Origin: Paraburkholderia sp. NMBU_R16
Lineage (GTDB): Bacteria; Pseudomonadota; Gammaproteobacteria; Burkholderiales; Burkholderiaceae
Assembly (NCBI RefSeq): GCF_013282575.1
Contig: NZ_JAAAYE010000021.1
Coordinates: 33,779 to 97,778 of the forward strand
Direction of reading: 5' to 3'
Length of the DNA: 64,000 bases
Part shown: piece by piece, positions 56,854 to 64,000 of the stretch
Layout: each line of letters starts with the position of its first letter
Position numbering within the stretch: the first letter of the stretch is position 1
Made by a program: the position numbers and the translations under genes
The notes under the pieces: model-generated
Seen by the model: only the letters and a program-made list of their open reading frames with translations
Database searches by the model: none
What the model was told of the DNA's origin: nothing

Positions 56854-57015
56854 GGGGATATTCGCTTGCGAAGTGGGTTGCGGGCGGGCATTGCGAAACG
56901 TGCGCGCGGCCGATATCCCTGGCGCGCGCGACGCGGCAAACGTGCATTTTAGCCGATCGACCCGCCCCGAAATCGAATTCGCCGAATTTTGGCGCCGTGT
57001 TCGCGGGTGGAACCG

Positions 57016-57339
57016 CTATGCCACGAGCCGCAGCACCGTGAAGACGAGCATGCCGACGACGATGGTGCCAAGCATGCTGCGACGCCAGAGAAACCAGGCC
57101 AGCCCCGCCAGCGTGCCGTAAAGCGGCTGATTCGACAGCGCGAGCGAAACGCCATGCGGCGTTTCGAGGACTTCGGGTACGACTACCGCGACGAGCGCGG
57201 CGGCCGGAGCGTAGCGCAGCGCGCGCTGCAAGCGCTCGGGCAGCACACCGCGCTCGCCGCCGAGCAGAAAGAAAGCGCGTGTGGCCGCCGTCACGAGCGT
57301 CATGCCCGCGACGATGAGCCAGATCTGGAACGTGCTCAT
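57016..57339 (-). CDS. azlD: AzlD-family branched-chain amino acid transport protein
   Basis: A 107-residue membrane protein with four hydrophobic segments (WLIVAGMTLVTAATRAFFLL, AAALVAVVVPEVL, LYGTLAGLAWFLWR, MLGTIVVGMLVFTVLRLV). It is the small partner of AzlC; together they export branched-chain amino acids. The start overlaps the azlC stop by 4 bases (ATGA). The plus-strand ilvE gene for branched-chain amino acids lies just beyond azlC. Confidence 0.88.
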   Translation of the reverse strand: MSTFQIWLIVAGMTLVTAATRAFFLLGGERGVLPERLQRALRYAPAAALVAVVVPEVLETPHGVSLALSNQPLYGTLAGLAWFLWRRSMLGTIVVGMLVFTVLRLVA

Positions 57340-58100
57340 CGCACGCGCTCCTTGCGTGGCGCGGCCGCGCGGGTCGTGCGGGCCGTGCGCGCATCGGCGC
57401 GCTCGACGAGAAACTCCGCCACGCTGCCCGCCCCGAGCGCGGCCAGCACCGCGAGCGGCAAGCCGAGCCGATACGGCAGGTCGGCCGTGGCAACCGCGAC
57501 GATGGCGGCAACCGCGACAGCGGCCGCCATCGAGCGGTTCGAGACGGCGGACACGATGAGCGGCACGAGCGCGAGTGTGCCGGCAAGGCCGAGCCCCCAG
57601 TCATCGGGCACGAAGCTCGCCAGCACGATGCCGGCGATCGACGAAATCTGCCAAGACACCCAGCTCGAGGCCGCCATACCCCAGAAATAGGCTTCCTTGC
57701 CCGGTACATAGCCGTTGGCAAACGCTTTTTTCTGAAACAGCAGATAAACGACGTCGCCATTGAAATACCCGAGCGCGAGCCGCCGCCCGAACGAAAGATA
57801 CGAGAAATGGGGAACGAGACCCGCGCTAAAGATCAGAAACCGCAGGTTCACCATGGTCGCCGTGAGCAGCACTGTCCAGATCGGGAGTTTCGCCGCGATG
57901 AGCGGCAGCACGGCGAGCTGCGACGAACCGGCATAAACGAGGACCGACATCACGATCGCCTGCGGCACGGTCAGTACCGACTTGCTCATCGCGACGCCCG
58001 TCACGAGCCCCCACGAGCAAATCGCCATCAGAAACGGAGAATAGTCGCGCAAGCCATCTCGAAAAGCGGCGCGGTCGGTGGGCGAGAAGCGAGCGAACAT
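57336..58100 (-). CDS. azlC: AzlC-family branched-chain amino acid permease
   Basis: A 254-residue membrane protein of the LIV-E/AzlC family. FRDGLRDYSPFLMAICSWGLVTGVAMSKS, VLVYAGSSQLAVLPLIAAKLP and MVNLRFLIFSAGLVPHF are its signatures. The C terminus is a short basic tail (ARTTRAAAPRKERVR). I take the ATG at 58100; a start 11 codons earlier is possible. It is divergent from ilvE with about 330 bases between, which hold promoters but no gene. Confidence 0.88.
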   Translation of the reverse strand: MFARFSPTDRAAFRDGLRDYSPFLMAICSWGLVTGVAMSKSVLTVPQAIVMSVLVYAGSSQLAVLPLIAAKLPIWTVLLTATMVNLRFLIFSAGLVPHFSYLSFGRRLALGYFNGDVVYLLFQKKAFANGYVPGKEAYFWGMAASSWVSWQISSIAGIVLASFVPDDWGLGLAGTLALVPLIVSAVSNRSMAAAVAVAAIVAVATADLPYRLGLPLAVLAALGAGSVAEFLVERADARTARTTRAAAPRKERVR

Positions 58101-58432
58101 GTCGGCAATGCGCCACCCGGCGGCGGGCGGCAATCAGTGTGCGAGGCGCGGTGGGGTGCATCGGCGCACCGGCGGTCCCGCGAAATGGGGCAAGCGCTCG
58201 ATTATAGAGGGGCGGCGCCAAATTGACCGATACGCTGCCCCTCGGCTCGGCCATAACAGTTCGCAGTATCGAATCCCCGGGGCAAACGGGCACCAATGCC
58301 GGGTGCCGACGCCGGCTGCCGCGCGATTTCTGGCGCGCGCCGCGGAAAACTGGCTTAGAGCCGCGCCGAAAAAAACGCTAAAATAGCGCCCTTATCGCAA
58401 AAAGCCCGCTCAAGGGCCGCTAGGAGATTCGT
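58101..58432. other. Divergent intergenic region between azlC and ilvE
   Basis: 332 bases without a gene. Just before ilvE the base composition turns AT-richer; TAAAAT at 58379-58384 is a plausible minus-10 box for ilvE, with only a poor minus-35. AGGAG precedes the ilvE ATG. I see no clear operator. Confidence 0.45.
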
Positions 58433-59356
58433 ATGTCAATGGCCGACCGCGACGGCAAAATCTGGATGGACGGCAAGCTGATCGAGTGGCGCGACGCGAC
58501 GATCCACGTCCTCACTCATACGCTGCACTACGGAATGGGCGTTTTCGAGGGCGTGCGCGCATACAAGACCGCCGACGGCAGCACCGCGATTTTCCGGCTG
58601 AAGGAGCATACGAAGCGCCTCTTCAATTCGGCCAAGATTTTCCAGATGGATGTGCCGTTCGACCGCGAGACAATCTCGGCCGCGCAATGCGAGGTCGTGC
58701 GCGCCAACGGGCTCGAATCGGCCTACGTGCGGCCCATCGTCTGGGTCGGCTCGGAAAAGCTCGGCGTCTCGGCGCGCGGCAATACCATCCACGTCGCGAT
58801 CGCGGCATGGCCGTGGGGCGCATACTTGGGCGAGGAGGGCATCGCCAAGGGCATCCGCGTGAAGACTTCCTCGTTCACGCGCCACCATGTGAATGTTTCC
58901 ATGGTCCGCGCCAAGGCCTCGGGCTGGTATGTGAACTCGATTCTCGCGAACCAGGAAGCCACGGCGGACGGCTACGACGAGGCACTGCTGCTCGACGTCG
59001 ACGGTTATGTTTCGGAAGGCTCGGGCGAGAACTTCTTCCTCGTGAACAACGGCAAGCTCTACACGCCCGATCTCTCGTCGTGCCTGGACGGAATCACACG
59101 CGACACGATCATCACCCTCGCGCGCGAAGCCGGCATCGAAATCATCGAAAAACGGATCACGCGCGACGAGGTCTATACGGCCGACGAAGCGTTCTTCACC
59201 GGTACCGCGGCCGAAGTGACGCCGATCCGCGAGCTCGACAACCGCACGATCGGGACCGGCTCGCGCGGGCCCATCACGGAAAAGCTGCAGTCCGCGTTCT
59301 TCGACATCGTCGCCGGCAAGAATGCCAAATACGCGCAGTGGCTCACGAAAATCTGA
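58433..59356 (+). CDS. ilvE: Branched-chain amino acid aminotransferase
   Basis: A 307-residue PLP enzyme that makes valine, leucine and isoleucine from their keto acids. WMDGKLIEWRDATIHVLTHTLHYGMGVFEGVRAY is the class IV opening, Lys161 in RAKASGWYVNS is the PLP lysine, and GSGENFFLV, CLDGITRDTIITLAREAGIE and DEAFFTGTAAEVTPI complete the fold. AGGAG lies 8 bases before the ATG. It is followed closely by a small zinc-finger protein gene, the usual order in this group. Confidence 0.95.
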   Translation: MSMADRDGKIWMDGKLIEWRDATIHVLTHTLHYGMGVFEGVRAYKTADGSTAIFRLKEHTKRLFNSAKIFQMDVPFDRETISAAQCEVVRANGLESAYVRPIVWVGSEKLGVSARGNTIHVAIAAWPWGAYLGEEGIAKGIRVKTSSFTRHHVNVSMVRAKASGWYVNSILANQEATADGYDEALLLDVDGYVSEGSGENFFLVNNGKLYTPDLSSCLDGITRDTIITLAREAGIEIIEKRITRDEVYTADEAFFTGTAAEVTPIRELDNRTIGTGSRGPITEKLQSAFFDIVAGKNAKYAQWLTKI

Positions 59357-59428
59357 TGTATGCCCTGCCTCGGCTCGCCAGCCGCGGCAGGCGCCAAACG
59401 CACATCGCATAACGAAAACCGTCCTCAT

Positions 59429-59623
59429 ATGAGCGTAATCAAGGAAATGCCGCTGGTCGAGCTCTCGGCCAAGGATCTGCCCGCGTACTGCCCGAACCCG
59501 GCGATGGCGCGCTGGAGCGCGCATCCGCGCGTTTTCATCGACGTGTCGCACGGCGAAGCGCGCTGCCCGTACTGCGGCACGCGCTACAAGCTGCGCGACG
59601 GGGAAGTCCTCAAAGGGCATTGA
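59429..59623 (+). CDS. Small zinc-finger protein (NDUFS6-like)
   Basis: A 64-residue protein with Cys and His residues placed as in zinc-ribbon proteins: YCPNP, SAHPRVFIDVSHGEARCPYCGTRYKL. This matches the zinc-finger CHCC domain found in the complex I accessory protein NDUFS6 and small bacterial relatives. Function in bacteria is not established. It lies 72 bases after ilvE and 145 before the heptosyltransferase gene. Confidence 0.8.
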   Translation: MSVIKEMPLVELSAKDLPAYCPNPAMARWSAHPRVFIDVSHGEARCPYCGTRYKLRDGEVLKGH

Positions 59624-59768
59624 TCGATTCTGCGCGGGCTCGCATCGAGCCCGCATGCGCGGGTGCCGCGCCAGCGCCTGGCGCCGGTACGGCGGCCCGC
59701 CCCGCCGCTCGCCTTCAGCTCATTCGTGCGGCATTGCCGCTTTTTCACGCTCTTGGAACCCCCTACTG

Positions 59769-60803
59769 ATGCGTCGCGCGTTGGTTATCGCACCGAATTG
59801 GATCGGTGACGCATTGATGGCGCAGCCGCTTTTCACGCGGCTGATGCAACTGCACCCGCGCCTCGTCATCGACGCGATCGCCCCTTCCTGGGTCGCGCCC
59901 GTTCTCGAGCGCATGCCCGAAATCCGCGATGTCCACGCAACCGACCTCGGACACGGCAAGCTCCAGCTGTTCAAGCGCTGGCAGTTGGCCGGCGATTTGC
60001 GCGATGCCGGATACGACGCGGCCTATGTCCTGCCCAATTCGTTCAAATCGGCGCTGATCCCCTGGCTGGCCGGCATTCCATTGCGGATCGGCTATACGGG
60101 CGAGCATCGCTACGGACTCCTCAATGTCCGTCACGCCAACCCGCGCCGCGACGAACGCGGTCCGATGGCGGCGCACTATGCCGCGCTCGCCTATGCGCCG
60201 GGCGCGAACGTTCCCGATCTGGCCGGGAATCTGCCGATGCCGCGGCTCGAATCGGATCTGAACGAGGCGTCGCGCGTCTCGTCGCGCTTCAATCTCGATA
60301 CGCGGGTGCCGCTCGTTGCGTTTTGCCCCGGCGCCGAATATGGCGGCGCGAAGCGCTGGCCGACCGAGCATTTCGCCGCACTCGCGCAGATGATCGGGCA
60401 ATCGTTCCCTTATACCCAGATCGTCGCACTGGGGTCCATGAAGGATGCGCCGATCGCGCGCGCCATCGCCGAGCGCGCTCCGCAGGTGCGCAATCTGTGC
60501 GGACAGACGTCGCTCGGCGAGGCTTGCGCGCTGATCTCGCGCGCCGGTGCCGTCGTCTGCAACGATTCTGGCCTGATGCATGTCGCCGCGGCGCTCAAGC
60601 GCCCGCTCGTCGCGCTGTTCGGATCGAGTGATCCGCGCCACACACCGCCGTTATCGGAATTAGCGAAGGTACAATGGCTGCATCTCGAGTGCAGTCCCTG
60701 CTTTGCGCGCGAATGCCCGCTCGGCCACTTGCGATGCCTGCGCGAGCTGTCTCCCGAACAAGTGTTCGGCGACTTGCGCGGAATGCTGCTCGGCGAGCGG
60801 TGA
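59769..60803 (+). CDS. waaF: ADP-heptose--LPS heptosyltransferase II
   Basis: A 344-residue family-9 glycosyltransferase that adds the second heptose to the lipopolysaccharide inner core at the inner membrane. RRALVIAPNWIGDALMAQPLF is the N-terminal signature. FCPGAEYGGAKRWPTEHFAALA, NLCGQTSLGEACALISRAGAVVCNDSGLMHVAAAL and ALFGSSDPRHTPPLS form the ADP-heptose site. The ATG at 59769 is the family start; the frame is open before it. Confidence 0.93.
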   Translation: MRRALVIAPNWIGDALMAQPLFTRLMQLHPRLVIDAIAPSWVAPVLERMPEIRDVHATDLGHGKLQLFKRWQLAGDLRDAGYDAAYVLPNSFKSALIPWLAGIPLRIGYTGEHRYGLLNVRHANPRRDERGPMAAHYAALAYAPGANVPDLAGNLPMPRLESDLNEASRVSSRFNLDTRVPLVAFCPGAEYGGAKRWPTEHFAALAQMIGQSFPYTQIVALGSMKDAPIARAIAERAPQVRNLCGQTSLGEACALISRAGAVVCNDSGLMHVAAALKRPLVALFGSSDPRHTPPLSELAKVQWLHLECSPCFARECPLGHLRCLRELSPEQVFGDLRGMLLGER

Positions 60804-60810
60804 CGCACTG

Positions 60811-60833
60811 ACGCACGACGAAGCTTCGTGCGT
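60811..60833 (+). terminator. Hairpin after waaF, possible terminator
   Basis: ACGCACGA (60811-60818) pairs perfectly with TCGTGCGT (60826-60833), 7 bases after the waaF stop, with a weak tail TCATAGTT. A second strong hairpin, GCGCGC-A-GCCC-tttc-GGGC-A-GCGCGC (60886-60911), follows without a U-run. Confidence 0.4.
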
Positions 60834-60969
60834 TCATAGTTGCGTGAGCGCCGCGCTGAGCAAGCCTGACACCGGTGCAGAAGTAGCGCGCAGCCCTTTC
60901 GGGCAGCGCGCGTCGCACTGCCAGCCAAACGACGCGCCGCGCGCGCGAACGACATCGACGAGCTATCAG

Positions 60970-61422
60970 ATGCCACGTTTTGCCCGACTCTTCGAAGCCG
61001 CAGCGGACACGCTCCACGCCTACTACCAGGCGATCGCCGATAGCGATATCGATGCCGTCATGAGCTTATGGATCGACGAGGACTTCGCGAGCTTCATCGA
61101 TTCGAGCGGTGCGCACTGGCACGGTATCGACAGCATTCGCGCGGGGCTCGCGCAGCTGGCTGGAACCGGGACGCTGGCGTCGGCGATCGAACCGCTCGAC
61201 GTGCGCGTCTACGACAGCCTCGGCACGGTCGTCTATGCGGTGGCCGAGGCGCATCGGGCGCGCGAGCCGCTTGCCGCGCCCCGCATGGTCTACGCGACTT
61301 ACGTGCTGGTGCACGAGCGTGGCGAATGGCGTATCGCGCATATTCATGCGAGCCCGATGCCGGACGAGACGGCCAACGAGTTCGCGGCGAAGGTAAGACA
61401 GGGACAGGGGGCGCTGCACTAA
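60970..61422 (+). CDS. SnoaL-like / NTF2-fold protein
   Basis: A 150-residue single-domain protein. FEAAADTLHAYYQAIADSDIDAVMSLWIDEDFASFIDSSGAHWHGIDSIRAGLAQL and RMVYATYVLVHERGEWRIAHIHASPM fit the SnoaL-like ketosteroid-isomerase superfamily (YybH type). No particular reaction can be assigned. The frame is open upstream towards the end of waaF, but MPRFARLFEAA is the natural start. Confidence 0.75.
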   Translation: MPRFARLFEAAADTLHAYYQAIADSDIDAVMSLWIDEDFASFIDSSGAHWHGIDSIRAGLAQLAGTGTLASAIEPLDVRVYDSLGTVVYAVAEAHRAREPLAAPRMVYATYVLVHERGEWRIAHIHASPMPDETANEFAAKVRQGQGALH

Positions 61423-61438
61423 GAAAGATGGCGCTCCG

Positions 61439-61466
61439 ACCGCCTTCATCGAGGGCGGCGGTTTTT
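61439..61466 (+). terminator. Rho-independent terminator
   Basis: ACCGCC (61439-61444) pairs with GGCGGT (61457-61462), directly followed by TTTT. It lies 17 bases after the SnoaL-like gene and only 10 bases before the next ATG, so it should end the upstream transcript. Confidence 0.55.
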
Positions 61467-61476
61467 GGGGACGGAA

Positions 61477-62526
61477 ATGAGTACGGCGCACGACAAGGCA
61501 ACTTCGATCCCGTCATCGAACGGGGCGACCGGCAACGCTCTCCTCGAACTGCTCTACTGCCCGCCCCCTTGGTTGCCGACGAGCCACGCCCAGACCATCG
61601 TTCCGGCCCTCTTCGCCCGGCGTCCGGCCGTCGATTATCGGCGCGAACGATGGGATACGCCCGACGGCGACTTCATCGATCTCGACTGGCTCGCCTATCC
61701 AGGGACCGCGTGCGCACCGCCGCCGGATGCCCCGCTTCTCGTGCTCTTTCACGGCCTCGAGGGCAGTTCCGATTCGCACTATGCGCGAGTTTCGATGGCG
61801 ACTGCGCGTGCATTCGGATGGCACGCCGTCGTGCCGCATTTTCGCAGTTGCAGCGGGCCGCTCAATCTGGCGCCGCGGTTCTATCATTTGGCCGATAGCG
61901 CGGAGGTCGACTGGATTTTGCGGCGTTTGCACAACGAGCACGCGGGGCCGCTGCTGGCCGCGGGCGTCTCGCTGGGTGGCAACGTGCTGTTGCGCTGGCT
62001 CGGCGAGCGCGGCACCGATGCGTCTTTCCTTGCCGCCGCGGCCGCCATTTCCGCCCCGCTCGACGTGCATGCGGGGGGCCGTGCGTTATCGCAGGGCTTC
62101 GCGCTCGTCTATACGATGAGCTTTCTCAAGACGCTCAAGAAAAAGGGTCTGCTCAAGCTCGAGCAGTACCCGGGGCTCTTCGATCGCGACGCCATGTTGG
62201 CGAGCCGGACGATGTACGACTACGACAACGCCGTGACGGCCCCGTTGCATGGCTTCCGAAATGCCGATGACTATTGGACGCGCGCGACCACGCTTCCCCT
62301 GCTGCGAGAAATCGTGGTGCCGACGCTCGTGCTGAACGCCCGCAACGATCCGTTCCTGCCGGGCACCGTTTTGCCGACTCGCGCGCAGGTCTCGCCCGCC
62401 GTCGTCCTCGAGCAGCCGGAGGCGGGCGGACACGTCGGTTTCATGACCGGGCCGTTCCCGGGCCAGATCGACTGGCTGCCGCGCCGGCTGTTTTCCTTTT
62501 TCGAACCGTTTGCGACGCATGGATGA
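61477..62526 (+). CDS. YheT-like alpha/beta hydrolase
   Basis: A 349-residue esterase-like protein of the YheT/ABHD family. LLVLFHGLEGSSDSHY is the oxyanion region, GVSLGGNVLLRWLGE holds the nucleophile Ser, NARNDPFLPG the Asp and GGHVGFMTG the His. PPPWLPTSHAQTIVPALF near the N terminus is characteristic of the family. The ATG at 61477 follows GGGACGGAA. The stop overlaps the next gene by 8 bases. Confidence 0.88.
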   Translation: MSTAHDKATSIPSSNGATGNALLELLYCPPPWLPTSHAQTIVPALFARRPAVDYRRERWDTPDGDFIDLDWLAYPGTACAPPPDAPLLVLFHGLEGSSDSHYARVSMATARAFGWHAVVPHFRSCSGPLNLAPRFYHLADSAEVDWILRRLHNEHAGPLLAAGVSLGGNVLLRWLGERGTDASFLAAAAAISAPLDVHAGGRALSQGFALVYTMSFLKTLKKKGLLKLEQYPGLFDRDAMLASRTMYDYDNAVTAPLHGFRNADDYWTRATTLPLLREIVVPTLVLNARNDPFLPGTVLPTRAQVSPAVVLEQPEAGGHVGFMTGPFPGQIDWLPRRLFSFFEPFATHG

Positions 62527-63121
62527 GATCGTCAAAGCCGCTCTGGCGAAGTGGCCGAACGTGCCGGCCTGTACCGGCTGGCTGCTGCTGGATCGGCGCG
62601 GACAGTGGCGCATGCGCGACGAAGGCGCCCAGGCGCGCGGCGAGCTGGGCACACCGGTGCGTCACGAGGCACTGATCGGCTTCATCAACCGCAACTACGA
62701 ATGCGACGAAAGCGGGCAGTGGTTTTTCCAGAACGGCCCGCAACGGGTTTATGTCGAACTCGCTTATACGCCTTGGGTCGTGCGGCTCGCGCGCGCGCCG
62801 GAGGGCGGGGATGCTTCCTGCATGCCGGCGCCCACGTTGACCGCTCATACGGGCACGGCATTCGAACCCGCTGAAGTGTTCATCGACGATGAAGGCGCCG
62901 TGCTTTTCGTCGATGACACCAAGCCCCCGCGCGCCGCACTTCTGCACGATCACGATCTCGACCTCTTCAGCGATTTAGCGACGTTCGATGACGAGAGCGG
63001 CGGCCGTTTGCCCTGGGGCGCAGCCCGAACGCTGTCGATCGGTAGGATTGCGCGCAGCGTCGTGCCGGAGCGCTTCGGCTTCGTGGCCAGCCCGGCAACG
63101 AAGGCGGCCAAGCGCGGCTGA
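62519..63121 (+). CDS. Conserved protein of unknown function
   Basis: A 200-residue protein I cannot place in a family with certainty. It has no signal peptide or membrane segment. It starts MDEIVKAALAKWPNVPACTGWLLLDRRGQWRMRDE and contains YECDESGQWFFQNGPQRVYVELAYTPWVVRL, so a mixed alpha/beta cytoplasmic protein is likely. It overlaps the YheT-like gene by 8 bases and lies 30 bases before moaC, so the three are probably cotranscribed. Genes of this kind beside moaC are common in the Burkholderiaceae as far as I recall. Confidence 0.75.
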   Translation: MDEIVKAALAKWPNVPACTGWLLLDRRGQWRMRDEGAQARGELGTPVRHEALIGFINRNYECDESGQWFFQNGPQRVYVELAYTPWVVRLARAPEGGDASCMPAPTLTAHTGTAFEPAEVFIDDEGAVLFVDDTKPPRAALLHDHDLDLFSDLATFDDESGGRLPWGAARTLSIGRIARSVVPERFGFVASPATKAAKRG

Positions 63122-63151
63122 TAAGATAGGTGCCCTTCGAAGGAACCTCAC

Positions 63152-63688
63152 ATGGCAGAACTCACTCATTTCGATGCGTCGGGCCAGGCGCATATGGTCG
63201 ATGTAGCGGGCAAGGACGAGACCAAACGCATTGCCGTGGCGCGCGGCTCGATCAGGATGTTGCCGGCCACGCTCGCACTGATTCGCGAGGGCGGTGCGAA
63301 AAAAGGCGATGTGCTCGGCGTTGCGCGGATTGCGGCGATCCAGGGAGCGAAGCGGACAGCGGACCTGATTCCGCTTTGCCATCCGCTCGCGCTGACACGC
63401 GTGGCCGTCGAGTTTGCGCTCGACGAGGCGCTGCCTGGGGTGCATTGCACGGCGCAGGTGGAGACGCTCGGGCGCACCGGAGTGGAAATGGAAGCGTTGA
63501 CCGCCGTGCAGGTCGGGTTATTGACCGTTTATGACATGTGCAAGGCGGTGGATCGGGGGATGGTCATCACCGATGTGAAGGTAATGGAAAAGCATGGCGG
63601 GAAGTCGGGGAGTGTCAGAATTTCCGTGTTCAAGGCGGGGTTGAGATTTACACGGATGGCCGAACGAATCGATCGGCGTAAAGGATAG
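63152..63688 (+). CDS. moaC: Cyclic pyranopterin monophosphate synthase, C-terminal tail replaced by IS sequence
   Basis: A 178-residue frame. MoaC makes cyclic pyranopterin monophosphate, the first molybdenum-cofactor intermediate, together with MoaA. Conserved motifs are present: [31 protein letters not shown] and KHGGKSG (148-153). From residue 154 on ([10 protein letters not shown]...), the sequence no longer resembles MoaC and is read from the inserted IS256-type element. In known MoaC proteins only about 8 residues follow GGKSG, so the core is whole and activity may survive, with about 25 foreign residues at the end. GAAGGAACC precedes the ATG. Confidence 0.85.
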   Translation: MAELTHFDASGQAHMVDVAGKDETKRIAVARGSIRMLPATLALIREGGAKKGDVLGVARIAAIQGAKRTADLIPLCHPLALTRVAVEFALDEALPGVHCTAQVETLGRTGVEMEALTAVQVGLLTVYDMCKAVDRGMVITDVKVMEKHGGKSGSVRISVFKAGLRFTRMAERIDRRKG

Positions 63689-64000
63689 CGAATTGGTTCA
63701 TGGCCTGCTTCCAATCGTGAGCGGAACGACTCCACCCGGCCGTGATGTTGCGCAGGGCAAGCCAGATGAGTTTCGTGGCGGCATCATCGGTCGGGAAGTG
63801 GCCTCGCGTCTTGATGATCTTTCGTAGCTGCGCGTTGATATTTTCAATTGCATTTGTTGTGTAAATGACCTTACGCACCGCCGGCGGGAACGCGAAGAAC
63901 GGAATGACGCGATCCCAAGCATTGCGCCACGCCGCGCTGACCGTCGGGAATCGTTGCCCCCAAGGCCCTTCGGCAAACGCGTCGAGTTCGGCCTGCGCGG
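63611..64000 (-). mobile_element. IS256-family insertion sequence, partial
   Basis: From about 63611 the sequence changes from moaC to an element carrying an IS256/Mutator-type transposase gene on the minus strand that runs past the window edge. The outer end, GTGTCAGAATTTCCGTGT, looks like an IS256-family terminal repeat. The other end and the 8-9 base target duplication lie outside the window. Confidence 0.8.
63648..64000 (-). CDS. IS256-family transposase, C-terminal part
   Basis: 117 codons of the C-terminal end are in the window; the start lies to the right. Visible are [69 protein letters not shown] and [17 protein letters not shown], the Mutator-type transposase C terminus. The Glu in TTNAIENIN is probably the third acidic catalytic residue of the DDE triad. 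The stop overlaps the extended moaC frame on the other strand. The frame shows no break within the window. Confidence 0.9.
   Translation of the reverse strand, partial: AQAELDAFAEGPWGQRFPTVSAAWRNAWDRVIPFFAFPPAVRKVIYTTNAIENINAQLRKIIKTRGHFPTDDAATKLIWLALRNITAGWSRSAHDWKQAMNQFAILYADRFVRPSV

Noticed and set aside
54323..56952. Long plus-strand frames opposite pyk and pgk
   Set aside because: Arg/His-rich translations without family motifs, antisense to two unmistakable glycolytic genes.
55511..57760. Upstream extension of the pyruvate kinase frame to more than 1200 codons
   Set aside because: The extension crosses pgk and azlCD in a shadow frame; pyruvate kinase begins at 55510 with MHRATKIV.

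Overview
The window is high-GC proteobacterial DNA. Gene content and order point to a beta-proteobacterium of the Burkholderiaceae (Burkholderia, Paraburkholderia or Trinickia type). The signs are the order tsaC-purK-purE-purC-fba-pyk-pgk, a BpeAB-OprB-like efflux pump with a divergent TetR gene, a polyol ABC operon, and a full tad pilus locus. The species cannot be fixed from this sequence alone.

Left part (1-15700): carbon use and C1 detoxification. After the end of a metal ABC permease come a plus-strand arabitol/mannitol dehydrogenase, a xylulokinase and a SorC-type regulator. They face a minus-strand operon: polyol dehydrogenase, binding protein, two permeases, a HAD phosphatase and an ATPase. 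Polyols would be imported, oxidised to ketoses and phosphorylated by xylulokinase. Next are an orphan RelB/DinJ-like antitoxin with a cut-off toxin remnant, a DUF1275 membrane protein, the glutathione-dependent formaldehyde pair (S-formylglutathione hydrolase, hydroxymethylglutathione dehydrogenase) and a second xylulokinase.

Middle (15700-45900): envelope and surface. A 590-base spacer with an orphan terminator precedes a tad/cpa locus of 12 genes (pilin, prepilin peptidase, cpaB-cpaF, tadB-tadE, tadG), mostly with overlapping ends. An RND tripartite pump on the minus strand faces its TetR regulator across an AcrR-like operator. Then come an isochorismatase-family hydrolase with a divergent PfpI-AraC regulator, a CoxG-like protein, a DUF427 protein, a small secreted protein, a DegP-type protease, a two-component pair, a PBP4-type peptidase, a sterol-desaturase-family protein and a GDSL lipoprotein.

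Right part (45900-64000): a long imperfect inverted repeat, possibly a MITE, stands before a translationally coupled three-gene operon: NUDIX hydrolase, an adenosylhomocysteinase-like NAD-binding protein with altered catalytic positions, and an HD phosphohydrolase. I recognise no described pathway for this trio and rank it as the best candidate for an undescribed system. It is followed by housekeeping genes (tsaC, purK, purE, purC, fba, pyk, pgk, azlCD, ilvE, a zinc-finger protein, a WaaF-type heptosyltransferase, a SnoaL-like protein, a YheT-like hydrolase, an unknown protein, moaC). At the right edge an IS256-family element is inserted in the last codons of moaC.
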